Origin: Acinetobacter lwoffii
GTDB lineage: Bacteria > Pseudomonadota > Gammaproteobacteria > Pseudomonadales > Moraxellaceae
Assembly (NCBI RefSeq): GCF_024129355.1
Contig: NZ_JAMXXP010000004.1
Location: 89,901-153,900 of the forward strand
DNA: 64,000 nucleotides
Direction: 5' to 3'
The notes beneath the pieces are model-generated. The model ran no database searches, was not told the DNA's origin, and saw nothing but the letters and a program-made list of their open reading frames with translations. Within the stretch, counting starts at the first letter, position 1. Every line of letters begins with the position of its first letter. This document shows, one piece after another, positions 1 to 9,003 of this stretch. Both the position numbers and the translations under genes were made by a program.

Positions 1-91
1 GCAAGTGAGCTTAGAAGGCCGTGTCGGCTTTGGTGAACAGTTTAACAATGACTACAATACCTTTGGTGTAGCAGCGAAGTACCGCTTCTAA
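1..91 (+). CDS. C-terminal end of an outer-membrane beta-barrel protein (partial)
   Basis: The window opens inside a reading frame that can be read from base 2 to a TAA at 89-91. About 29 codons are visible, ending in the residues AAKYRF. A terminal aromatic residue after alternating polar and hydrophobic residues is the usual C-terminal strand signature recognised by the Bam machinery. The next gene downstream also ends in a similar strand (GTFRF) and belongs to the Omp33-36 porin family, so this may be a tandem paralogue. That is inference, because only the last strand is visible. A rho-independent terminator follows within 30 bases. Confidence 0.6.
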   Translation, partial: QVSLEGRVGFGEQFNNDYNTFGVAAKYRF

Positions 92-118
92 TCTAAAACC
101 AAAAATTAGTCATGCATA

Positions 119-146
119 GAAACCCATCCTCGGATGGGTTTTTTTA
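119..146 (+). terminator. Rho-independent terminator after the partial porin gene
   Basis: The stem AACCCATC / GGATGGGTT has a 3-base loop and runs into seven T residues. It separates the partial gene from the next porin gene, which therefore needs its own promoter. Confidence 0.8.
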
Positions 147-265
147 TTGCACTCTTAACAAGCATTTAGGTATTTTTGCACATTGACGGGGCGAATATAA
201 ACTGTACAATTTGTTACAACTGTTCATCAAACAGTCATATTTTTATAACAAAGAGAGAAATCTAA

Positions 266-1066
266 ATGCTTAAGAAACTTGCTCTTGCTACAGCGCTTCT
301 TGCTGGCCTGGGAACTGCACATGCTTACCAAGCTGAACTTAATGTCGGGTATGAAAATACAGATATTGATAATGTTGGGGATCTAGATACATTTTTCATC
401 AATGGAAAATATTACTTAAACACTGTTCAAGTTAAGAACTCTCCACTTGCAGAAGCGGCTTTCCTAAATAAAGCAAGCAATATTGGCTTAGGTTATGCAA
501 ATGCAAGCGGTGATGGCGATGAGGATATTGATGTATTTGGTGTAAGTGGCGAGTTTTATATTCCAAATACTCAATTTTATGTAAGCGGCACTATTAACCA
601 GGTTGACTTTGCTGGTGAAGACAATACTGGCTATGCTTTTGAAGTTGGTTACTTACCAGTTAATGGCCTACTATTAGCAGCTGGTGCAGCTAATGAAAGC
701 GTTGATCCAGTTCAGGTAGCAAATTATGGTTTTGTCCCTAACCTCCTAAATGCTGTTACTGTAGGTGATGATACTGCACTATCTTTACGTGCAAAATATG
801 TGACTCAGATTGGTAATCATTTTGCCAATTTTGAAGGTTTAACTTATTTCGGTGATGAAACAACTTATCGTTTAGGCGCTGATCTTTATATCGATCCAAC
901 TTTAAGTGTGGGTGTATCAATCGCGGATTCTACAGAAGATGATTCAGATACAGTATTTGGTTTACGCGCACAAAAATTCTTTACACCTGCAATTGCAGCT
1001 GGCGTGAACTATACAACTACTGACGGTGCTGACTCTTTCGGTATTAACGGTACTTTCCGCTTCTAA
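266..1066 (+). CDS. Omp33-36-family putative porin
   Basis: A 266-residue outer-membrane protein. It starts with a Sec signal peptide (about residues 1-20, cut after AHA) followed by mature YQAELNVGY. Near residue 60 it carries PLAEAAFLNKAS, close to the PLAEAAFLNQAS segment of the Acinetobacter Omp33-36 porin. It ends in a terminal Phe strand (GTFRF). The rest is alternating beta strands with Asp/Gly-rich turns, consistent with a general porin or water channel. The start ATG has an upstream AGAGAG-type ribosome site. The long AT-rich leader contains a small hairpin (219-235, ACTGTT/AACAGT) that could affect translation. Family assignment rests on recalled motif similarity; the substrate is unknown. 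Confidence 0.8.
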   Translation: MLKKLALATALLAGLGTAHAYQAELNVGYENTDIDNVGDLDTFFINGKYYLNTVQVKNSPLAEAAFLNKASNIGLGYANASGDGDEDIDVFGVSGEFYIPNTQFYVSGTINQVDFAGEDNTGYAFEVGYLPVNGLLLAAGAANESVDPVQVANYGFVPNLLNAVTVGDDTALSLRAKYVTQIGNHFANFEGLTYFGDETTYRLGADLYIDPTLSVGVSIADSTEDDSDTVFGLRAQKFFTPAIAAGVNYTTTDGADSFGINGTFRF

Positions 1067-1087
1067 TCTCTCCGATTAAAAGCAAAA

Positions 1088-1115
1088 AAAACCGCTCACT
1101 CGAGCGGTTTTTTAT
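1088..1115 (+). terminator. Bidirectional terminator between the porin gene and recJ
   Basis: ACCGCTC-actc-GAGCGGT is flanked by an A run on the left and a T run on the right, so it can serve both convergent genes. It ends only a few bases from the recJ stop codon. Confidence 0.85.
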
Positions 1116-1118
1116 GGC

Positions 1119-2819
1119 CTATTGTTCTAAATGGATAATCCGCATTTGCAAGCTGATATTGCCATTAAATACATTTTTATCCAGCTCATAGACCAATCGT
1201 GTATCTTTCATCGGGTCAAAATCATATTTATCCGCTGCATTGAAAGCGATCGCATCCACGACCTGCCCATTCTCCAACGCCACACGTAACTTAAGATGCA
1301 CATCTTTAAGCCAGCGATAGTCCATGATTTTGAACACACCATCAAAAATCGGTTGGGGGAATTTTTGCCCCCATGGACTTAAATTCTGCAATAAATTGAC
1401 TGTTTCGATCTGAAAAGCAGAAGCTGGCAACTCTCCATCTGTCCATAAAGTCGCAGTGAATAAATCCTCATCCATCACACCAATCAGTGCTTCAAAGACC
1501 TGCTTAAACTCAGCGAAATTTTCTTTTTTCAGGGTTAAACCTGCTGCTGCTGCATGTCCGCCAAAATGACTGACTAAATGAGGATATTGCTCTGCCACCT
1601 GTTCAATCGCATCACGAATATGAATACCTTCAATCGAACGCGCCGAACCTTTGATATGAATCCCATCCTGATCCGCGGCAAAAACAATACTCGGACGATG
1701 GAACTGCTCTTTTAAACGCCCTGCTACAATCCCGATCACTCCCTGATGCCAATGCTGTTCAAACATGATCAACGCAGCAGGTAGTTCAGTGGCATCCCAC
1801 TGGATTTTATCCAGCTCAAGCAAGGCTTCCTGCTTGATTTTACCTTCCACCTGACGGCGTTCGACATTGAGCTGATTCAGCTGTTCAGCCAGTGGATAAG
1901 CAGTTGTCAGATCAGGAGCCAGCAAACATTCGATCCCGATATCCATGGTTTCCATGCGTCCAGCCGCGTTAATCCGTGGGCCTAAAACAAAGCCCAAATC
2001 TTGAGCTTTCAGACCAGCAGGATCACGCTTTGCAATATCAAGTAGCGCACTGATTCCTGCTCGGCATAACCCTTGCTGGATCCGTTTCAACCCTGCATCG
2101 ACCAGAATCCGGTTGTTATAGTCCAGACTCGCGACATCGGCATAAGTACCGAGTGCCACCAGATCAAGATAATTGGTAATTACCGTAGAGGATTTTCCAA
2201 GTTTCTTGCGATGGGTAGACAGATTGGCCAGTATATAAAAAGCCACCCCGACCCCAGCCAGTGCTTTGCTTGGAAAGTCGCAACCGAGCTGATTGGGATT
2301 GACCACGGCTTCGGCTTTTGGTGTCGGCTTGGTCGTCAGATGGTGATCAGTAATGATCACCTGCATGCCATGATCCTGCGCCTGTTTTACTCCGTCATGG
2401 CTGGAAATGCCATTGTCCACGGTAATCAGTAAATCAGGCGTGAAATTGACAAAGGCCAGATCTGCGATTGCGGGCGTCAATCCATACCCATATTTAAAAC
2501 GGTCTGGTACCAGATATTCAACATTGGCGCCCATATCACGCAGTGCCAGCACCATGAGTGCAGTACTGGTCGCGCCATCGGCATCATAATCGCCGACAAT
2601 CACGATTTTCTGGCCATGATCAATCGCCTGATCCATCAATTGAATGGCTTCAGGCAAGCCTTTCATGGTCGGTGCCAGCAGATGCTTCAGCTTAAGCTCA
2701 AGTTCCTGCTCGGACTCTACCCCACGCCGGGCCAAAATTTCAGCCACAAATGCCGGCACACCCTGAAAATTTTCAGGACGGGTTAGCAAGGGCCGTTGTT
2801 TGATTTCCAGTTTTTGCAT
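1119..2819 (-). CDS. recJ: Single-stranded-DNA-specific 5'-3' exonuclease RecJ
   Basis: A 566-residue DHH-family exonuclease that degrades single-stranded DNA 5' to 3' in RecF-pathway recombination, mismatch repair and base-excision repair. The metal-binding motifs are visible in order: GDYDADG at about 76-82, TVDNG at about 133-137 and the signature TDHH at about 157-160. The C-terminal DHHA1 domain carries the GGHAAAAG nucleotide-contact motif near residue 420. Length is typical of gamma-proteobacterial RecJ. The pdxH stop lies 2 bases upstream of this ATG, so the two are probably translated from one message. The gene ends at a bidirectional terminator. Confidence 0.97.
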   Translation of the reverse strand: MQKLEIKQRPLLTRPENFQGVPAFVAEILARRGVESEQELELKLKHLLAPTMKGLPEAIQLMDQAIDHGQKIVIVGDYDADGATSTALMVLALRDMGANVEYLVPDRFKYGYGLTPAIADLAFVNFTPDLLITVDNGISSHDGVKQAQDHGMQVIITDHHLTTKPTPKAEAVVNPNQLGCDFPSKALAGVGVAFYILANLSTHRKKLGKSSTVITNYLDLVALGTYADVASLDYNNRILVDAGLKRIQQGLCRAGISALLDIAKRDPAGLKAQDLGFVLGPRINAAGRMETMDIGIECLLAPDLTTAYPLAEQLNQLNVERRQVEGKIKQEALLELDKIQWDATELPAALIMFEQHWHQGVIGIVAGRLKEQFHRPSIVFAADQDGIHIKGSARSIEGIHIRDAIEQVAEQYPHLVSHFGGHAAAAGLTLKKENFAEFKQVFEALIGVMDEDLFTATLWTDGELPASAFQIETVNLLQNLSPWGQKFPQPIFDGVFKIMDYRWLKDVHLKLRVALENGQVVDAIAFNAADKYDFDPMKDTRLVYELDKNVFNGNISLQMRIIHLEQ

Positions 2820-2821
2820 GG

Positions 2822-3481
2822 TTATGGCATTAAGCGCTCTAAAGTCCAGCCGGCATCGGTTTTGCGATAACTTAAACGGTCATGCAAACGGTTCGGACGA
2901 CCTTGCCAGAATTCATAATAATCGGGTTCTAGACGATAACCGCCCCAGAATACCGGCTTGTCCAACTCTTGCTGATTCGCGACCTGAGTATGTAAATCCC
3001 AAAAACGTTGCTGCAATTCTTCACGACTGGCCACGACGCCACTTTGCGGGGTACTAATATGCGCGGCAATCTGGCTTTCTCGCGGACGTTTATGATAATA
3101 ATCAGTTGATTCTTCTTCTGATATTTTCATTACACGACCCGAGATACGAATCTGACGTTCCTGATCCTGCCAGTAGAACAACAGTTCGGCATAAGGATTT
3201 TCAGCCAGATCCAGACCTTTTTGACTATCATAGTTGGTATAAAAGTCATAACCCGCTTCAGTCGCTCCACGTAGCAATACCGTACGCACATGTGGACGAC
3301 CTTGTGCATTGGCTGTTGCCAAAGACATGGCATAGGGTTCATGCAATTTTGCTTCCAGTGCATGGTTAAACCATTGCAGGAACTGCATATGTGGATTCGG
3401 ATTGACTTGCTGTTCCTGTAACTCGCCTTTTTCATAATTCAGGCGTAGTTCACTTAGATCCTTGATCAGATCACTCATCAT
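2822..3481 (-). CDS. pdxH: Pyridoxamine 5'-phosphate oxidase
   Basis: A 219-residue FMN-dependent oxidase converting pyridoxamine- or pyridoxine-5'-phosphate to pyridoxal 5'-phosphate, the last step of vitamin B6 synthesis and salvage. Recognised by the split-barrel FMN-binding segments [11 protein letters not shown] (about 62-72) and [10 protein letters not shown] (about 80-89), and by the C-terminal dimerisation signature [12 protein letters not shown] (about 191-202), which contributes substrate-binding Arg and His. Length matches the family. The start ATG follows AGGAAC at good spacing; a second Met is adjacent. It sits between glmM and recJ, with a 2-base gap to recJ, so it is likely co-transcribed with recJ. 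Confidence 0.97.
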   Translation of the reverse strand: MMSDLIKDLSELRLNYEKGELQEQQVNPNPHMQFLQWFNHALEAKLHEPYAMSLATANAQGRPHVRTVLLRGATEAGYDFYTNYDSQKGLDLAENPYAELLFYWQDQERQIRISGRVMKISEEESTDYYHKRPRESQIAAHISTPQSGVVASREELQQRFWDLHTQVANQQELDKPVFWGGYRLEPDYYEFWQGRPNRLHDRLSYRKTDAGWTLERLMP

Positions 3482-3492
3482 CTATGTTCCTG

Positions 3493-4824
3493 TTAAGCGG
3501 CATTGGCACGCACAGCATCTGCCAGGCTGTTTGCAAGTGTGGTGACTTCAGCCAGATCATCGCCTTCGACCATCACACGAATGACAGGTTCTGTGCCAGA
3601 TTTACGAATCAATAAACGGCCACGACCTTTAAGCTGCTGTTCGGCTTTTTCAAATTCAGCTGCCAGTGCAGGCACTGAATAAGGATCAAACATGGCATTT
3701 AAACGTACATTGACCAAGACATTGGGCAACAGTTTAAAGTCAGCCACAAGTTCATGCAGAGCTTTTTTCTGTTCAACCATCACGGTTAAAACTTGCAGGG
3801 CTGCAATAATCGCATCGCCTGTGGTGCTCTTGTCTAAAGTCAGAATATGACCAGAAGGCTCACCGCCAATTACCCAGCCATTTTCTTCCAGACCTTGCAA
3901 TACATAACGGTCGCCGACTTTGGCACGTAATAACGGCACTTGTGCTTTTTCTAGCGCCAGTTCCAGCGCCATATTGCTCATTAAGGTACCGACGATACCT
4001 GCCGGTTTTTTCGAGCTTTGAGTCGCAAGAATATAAAGAATATGGTCGCCATCAATCAGATTACCGGCTTTATCTACGAGAACCACACGGTCAGCATCCC
4101 CATCAAAGGCAATACCCAAATCCGCTTGATGTTGAATCACGGCTTGTTGCAAGCTTTCCGGATGCGTTGAACCACAGCCCTCATTAATATTTAAACCGCT
4201 CGGCTCATTGTGAATCGCAATTACACGTGCGCCCAGTTCACGGAACACTGCAGGTCCCACGTTATAGGCTGCACCATTGGCACAATCCACCACAATGGTG
4301 AGTTCATTCAGATCCAGATGATACGGGAACGTCGATTTACAGAATTCAATATAGCGACCATTGGCATCTTTAACCCGGATACTTTTACCCAGATTCGCCG
4401 TATCTTCAATCACAAAATCTTTTTCAAGTTCCTGATTAATTTCGTCTTGCAAGGCATCTGGCAGTTTTTTGCCTTCCGCAGAGAAGAACTTAATGCCGTT
4501 ATCAAAATACGGGTTATGCGAAGCGGAAATGACAATACCCAAGCTGGCATGTAAGGCACGGGTCAAGTGAGCAATCGCCGGTGTCGGTAGTGGACCTAAA
4601 AGGTGAACATAAACGCCAGCGGCATTTAAACCTGCCTGTAAGGCAGCTTCCAGGATATAACCAGACAAACGGGTATCTTTACCCAGAACCACCAATGGTT
4701 TGGATTTTTTACTATGACGTTTTAAAACTTTACCAGCCGCAAATCCCAGTTTCAGGGCAAACTCAGGGGTAATCGGCAATTCGCCAAACTTTCCACGAAT
4801 ACCATCCGTACCAAAATAACTCAT
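3493..4824 (-). CDS. glmM: Phosphoglucosamine mutase
   Basis: Interconverts glucosamine-6-phosphate and glucosamine-1-phosphate, supplying UDP-GlcNAc for peptidoglycan and LPS. The phosphohexomutase landmarks are the N-terminal FGTDGIRG, the phosphoserine loop ISASHNP near residue 100, the metal-binding DGDADR near 240, the sugar loop GGEPSGH near 320 and the phosphate-binding RKSGTEP near 410. I place the start at 4824 ([11 protein letters not shown]), which gives 443 codons and the family's usual N-terminus. An in-frame ATG 39 bases upstream (4863) has a better AAGGAA ribosome site and would add 13 residues not expected for the family. The gene lies 11 bases upstream of pdxH. Confidence 0.96.
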   Translation of the reverse strand: MSYFGTDGIRGKFGELPITPEFALKLGFAAGKVLKRHSKKSKPLVVLGKDTRLSGYILEAALQAGLNAAGVYVHLLGPLPTPAIAHLTRALHASLGIVISASHNPYFDNGIKFFSAEGKKLPDALQDEINQELEKDFVIEDTANLGKSIRVKDANGRYIEFCKSTFPYHLDLNELTIVVDCANGAAYNVGPAVFRELGARVIAIHNEPSGLNINEGCGSTHPESLQQAVIQHQADLGIAFDGDADRVVLVDKAGNLIDGDHILYILATQSSKKPAGIVGTLMSNMALELALEKAQVPLLRAKVGDRYVLQGLEENGWVIGGEPSGHILTLDKSTTGDAIIAALQVLTVMVEQKKALHELVADFKLLPNVLVNVRLNAMFDPYSVPALAAEFEKAEQQLKGRGRLLIRKSGTEPVIRVMVEGDDLAEVTTLANSLADAVRANAA

Positions 4825-4895
4825 CTTTATCTCACTTCTTAGCGGATGATTGATATCACCCATTTTTTTCCTTGAGTCACACTTTACACCAAAAT

Positions 4896-4926
4896 AAAAA
4901 AGCCGTCATTTGCATGACGGCTTTTT
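4896..4926 (-). terminator. Terminator after guaB
   Basis: AAGCCGTCA-tttgca-TGACGGCTT is flanked by A and T runs on both sides. It terminates guaB on the minus strand and isolates glmM. Confidence 0.85.
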
Positions 4927-4947
4927 AAAATTTTAAATCACAGGAAA

Positions 4948-6441
<1,494 letters not shown>

Positions 6442-6605
6442 CTATTATAAACAAATATCGGCTTAAATTTCATTGCAATTGCAAAATTATTTTTTTATTC
6501 AAGCTTTGTACACGCAGATCTATGTGGGTGCTAAAACAGTATCAATAATACGTCCGATCATGAAGTTCCCTATTTTAAAATATACCCCGATCATTTTAAT
6601 AAAGT

Positions 6606-6632
6606 GAAAAGCAGAGCCTAAGCTCTGCTTTG
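6606..6632 (-). terminator. Terminator after the YkgJ-type gene
   Basis: AAAGCAGAGC-ttag-GCTCTGCTTT read on the minus strand, followed by T-rich sequence. It lies immediately downstream of the gene ending at 6640. Confidence 0.75.
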
Positions 6633-6639
6633 GATGGAT

Positions 6640-7005
6640 TTAGCTGACATATTCAAAACTGTCATCATTGTCGGCTTCATCAGTTTCAATCTGGACAAAG
6701 GGCAACATATTGTGTGCCACACGTGCCTTATTGCATTGCTCATCGGCAATCTGCACTTCTTTGCAGGATGAACTGCGCTGCTCATACATGCCGCAGCTGA
6801 CCTGCTGGCCGATGGTGCCATCAAGTGCGATACAGCGTGGATTTTTTTGATTGGTTCCAGCCATACATGAATAGACTGCTGTCACAGGTTCGGTATAGTG
6901 CTCAGGCATATGAATTCCTTCAGCCCAATAAAACGAAACCCTGAAATAGGCGCAGCACGCCCCGCAGCTTAAACACGCATCCGGTTTTGGAACTTGAGAC
7001 AACAT
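6640..7005 (-). CDS. YkgJ-family cysteine-cluster protein
   Basis: A 121-residue soluble protein with an N-terminal CLSCGACC cluster (about residues 14-21). Further cysteines include Cys47 in YSCMAG and others in RCIAL, VSCGMYE, SSCKEV and EQCNKA. This spacing is typical of the YkgJ/UPF0153 family, predicted to chelate zinc or an iron-sulfur cluster. No precise function is established. The C-terminus is acidic (TDEADNDDSFEYVS). It lies downstream of the MBL gene on the same strand with a 97-base gap and has its own terminator. Confidence 0.85.
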   Translation of the reverse strand: MLSQVPKPDACLSCGACCAYFRVSFYWAEGIHMPEHYTEPVTAVYSCMAGTNQKNPRCIALDGTIGQQVSCGMYEQRSSSCKEVQIADEQCNKARVAHNMLPFVQIETDEADNDDSFEYVS

Positions 7006-7102
7006 TTCTTATAAGTTCTCATTATCAAAAAAAAGTTTTTTGGAGAAGAAATATAAAAAATGTTGTTTTTCCACACAAGAAAAAAATTATTTTTTGTGTG
7101 AA

Positions 7103-7900
7103 CTATTCAGGACAAGTAAAAACCGTTTCATCCATCAGGTCAGTGCCGCATTCCAGCGTTTCAATCCAGTCCAGAAACTGGGTAATCTGCTCTTTGCCGA
7201 TAAATGGCGTGCCATGTTGCGGCACAATCATCTCGATTTCCATGCTGCGTACCATTTTCACCCAAAGGCGAATCACCTTGTTATTGCACATATAGCGTTG
7301 ATGGAAGCTTTTCATTTTTGGAATATGCGCAGCAAAGTTTTCCAGTGGCTTGGCTGCATCTTCGACCATGGATGCGCCCATATCGCCGGAAAACAGGATT
7401 TTGGCAATCGGATCATAAAACTGGAAATTCCCCACCGAATGCAGGAAATGCGCCGGCACCGCCACAATGTGTGATTGACCCAACGGAACGATCTGACCGT
7501 GATCAGGAAGTTCTACCAAGCGGTCCAACCAGTTACCTTTCATCCGGTCACTCATAAAGGCCGAGTTTAAGTGCGGCAAGAAACGCGCCCACAGCTTGGA
7601 TGCCACCACTTTGGCATCCGTATAGACCAGCCAGCGCGGCATCGAGGTAATGATATCCGGGTCCTGGTGCGAGGCCATGACATAATCCAGGTTGGTCAAA
7701 CGGGTGTATTTATTCAGTTCCATGGTCAGCGGTACATAGGTTAAATCGCCACCCGGATCAAGTACCGCTGCGCGCTCATGATCAATGATCAGAAACTGGT
7801 TTGCCTGAACGCCTTCACCTTTGACCAGACTGGTAAAACTGATGCACTTATGTGTCCCGTTATCAAACAGAACCTGCGATGTGGTGCGTTCAAAAGCCAT
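7103..7900 (-). CDS. MBL-fold protein of the ODP (oxygen-binding di-iron) type
   Basis: A 265-residue metallo-beta-lactamase-fold protein. The usual HxHxDH motif is replaced by SHQDPDI (about residues 78-84). Further metal-ligand positions are HFLHSVGN (near 150), SGDMGAS (near 170) and PQHGTPF (near 228). This pattern matches the di-iron domain of flavodiiron-type proteins, here without a flavodoxin domain. It may bind oxygen or nitric oxide, or act as a redox sensor; that is inference. It is probably transcribed alone: the upstream gap is AT-rich and a hairpin lies after the stop (about 7071-7100), but with no clean U tract. Confidence 0.75.
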   Translation of the reverse strand: MAFERTTSQVLFDNGTHKCISFTSLVKGEGVQANQFLIIDHERAAVLDPGGDLTYVPLTMELNKYTRLTNLDYVMASHQDPDIITSMPRWLVYTDAKVVASKLWARFLPHLNSAFMSDRMKGNWLDRLVELPDHGQIVPLGQSHIVAVPAHFLHSVGNFQFYDPIAKILFSGDMGASMVEDAAKPLENFAAHIPKMKSFHQRYMCNNKVIRLWVKMVRSMEIEMIVPQHGTPFIGKEQITQFLDWIETLECGTDLMDETVFTCPE

Positions 7901-8032
7901 GTAAATTCCCCAATTTATAATAAAAATAACGTTTTTATACCCCTATAAAATATAAGGAATTAATCAAAATTACAATCAATAAAACTAGCCGTATCACACT
8001 ATTTATCAAGGTTTTGAGATAATTTTAACCAT

Positions 8033-8060
8033 AAAAAATCCTGAGTTTTTAGCTCAGAAT
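8033..8060 (-). terminator. Terminator after the GDT1-type gene
   Basis: On the minus strand CTGAGC-taaaa-ACTCAG is followed by GATTTTTT. It lies about 30 bases past the stop at 8085. Confidence 0.7.
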
Positions 8061-8084
8061 TCATGTAATTTATTATTTTATGAT

Positions 8085-8660
8085 TTAAAAGAAATAATGT
8101 TGAGCCAGTGTTGCAACACCAATCACCAGGAAAATCGCCGCACCAATTTTATGAATCAGGCTGATCGGGAGTCTGTTCGCCAGCTTATCTCCCAAAAATA
8201 CTGCAGGTGCATTGGCCAGCATCATGCCCAAAGTGGTACCGAGCATCACCCAGAATACGCTATCGAAACGTGCCGCCAGTGCAACTGTGGCAATCTGGGT
8301 TTTGTCACCAATTTCTGCCAGAAAGAATAAAATAAAGGTTGCGCCAAAGACCCCGAACTTTTGCCATTTATTGATACTGGCATTTTCATCCCCGAGTTCA
8401 TCCGGAATCAGCATCCAGACAGCCATTGCGATAAAGCCAATCGAGACGATCCACAACAGTACTTCTGGCCCGATCACCGTGGTGACCCATTGTCCCAATG
8501 CCGCAGAAAGGCCGTGGTTAATCAGCGTCGCCAATAAAATGGCAACTAAAATAGGAACAGGTTTGCGAAAACGTGCGGCAAGCAGCAATGCCAGCAGTTG
8601 GGTCTTATCACCCATTTCAGCCAGTGCTACGATTGCAGTCGACAGTAAGAATTCATACAT
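8085..8660 (-). CDS. TMEM165/GDT1-family manganese exporter
   Basis: A 191-residue membrane protein made of two homologous three-helix halves. Each half carries the family signature E-x-G-D-K-T: EMGDKTQ at about 15-21 and EIGDKTQ at about 115-121. These acidic residues form the cation path in GDT1/UPF0016 transporters, whose bacterial members export Mn2+. A cytoplasmic loop (DELGDENASINKWQK) separates the halves. The 5' region carries a yybP-ykoY riboswitch, which senses Mn2+. That strongly supports manganese export as the role and indicates induction by excess Mn2+. Confidence 0.9.
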   Translation of the reverse strand: MYEFLLSTAIVALAEMGDKTQLLALLLAARFRKPVPILVAILLATLINHGLSAALGQWVTTVIGPEVLLWIVSIGFIAMAVWMLIPDELGDENASINKWQKFGVFGATFILFFLAEIGDKTQIATVALAARFDSVFWVMLGTTLGMMLANAPAVFLGDKLANRLPISLIHKIGAAIFLVIGVATLAQHYFF

Positions 8661-8672
8661 GAGGTCTTTCTC

Positions 8673-8715
8673 TGGCTAGCATCCAATACCAATGACTCAC
8701 CGCTCCTGCTAGCCA
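8673..8715 (-). promoter_or_regulatory. Predicted expression-platform hairpin of the Mn2+ riboswitch
   Basis: A perfect 9-base inverted repeat (TGGCTAGCA / TGCTAGCCA) lies between the aptamer and the start codon of the GDT1-type gene. It ends 12 bases from the ATG, so it is well placed to change access to the ribosome site. It lacks a U tract, so translational control is more likely than termination. This is inference from position. Confidence 0.5.
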
Positions 8716-8734
8716 AAATCTGCAGAGTGGTAAA

Positions 8735-8868
8735 TCAAAGGTCTTGCCAACAAAAGAAAGCTTGGAAAAGCTAACTTGGTTCTTTGCTATGATGACCATG
8801 CTCGTTTGAGCAAATATGTTGACCATCACCCTTCTGCTTTGCGCAAAAGGCGGCTACTCCCCAATGAA
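8735..8868 (-). promoter_or_regulatory. yybP-ykoY manganese riboswitch aptamer
   Basis: On the minus strand the leader holds the conserved 5' element TTGGGGAGTAGCC. It is followed by a GC-rich hairpin (TTTTGCGCAAAG), the conserved GTCAACATA element, and the 3' closing element GGCAAGACCTTTG. Order and spacing match the RF00080 consensus as I recall it. It precedes a manganese exporter gene, the usual partner of this riboswitch in proteobacteria (mntP, alx). Confidence 0.88.
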
Positions 8869-8913
8869 GTGCGTCAAGTATAGAATCAAATAGATTATTT
8901 TTCAATGCAGCAG

Positions 8914-8944
8914 CAAAAAACCCTGCCGAAGCAGGGTTTTTCTC
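8914..8944 (-). terminator. Terminator after aceEF
   Basis: AAAAACCCTGC-cgaa-GCAGGGTTTTT is a strong hairpin with a stable tetraloop and flanking A/T runs, about 60 bases beyond the aceF stop. It can act in both directions. Confidence 0.85.
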
Positions 8945-9003
8945 TTTACACCCTCTTTATATTTCTCCCAGAGGAAGAAAATAGAAGGCATATACATGAT
9001 TTT

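Noticed and set aside
7071..7100. Hairpin CACACAAG...TTTTGTGTG after the MBL gene as a terminator
   Set aside because: The stem is mostly A/T and no U tract follows directly, so I mention it only in the gene entry.
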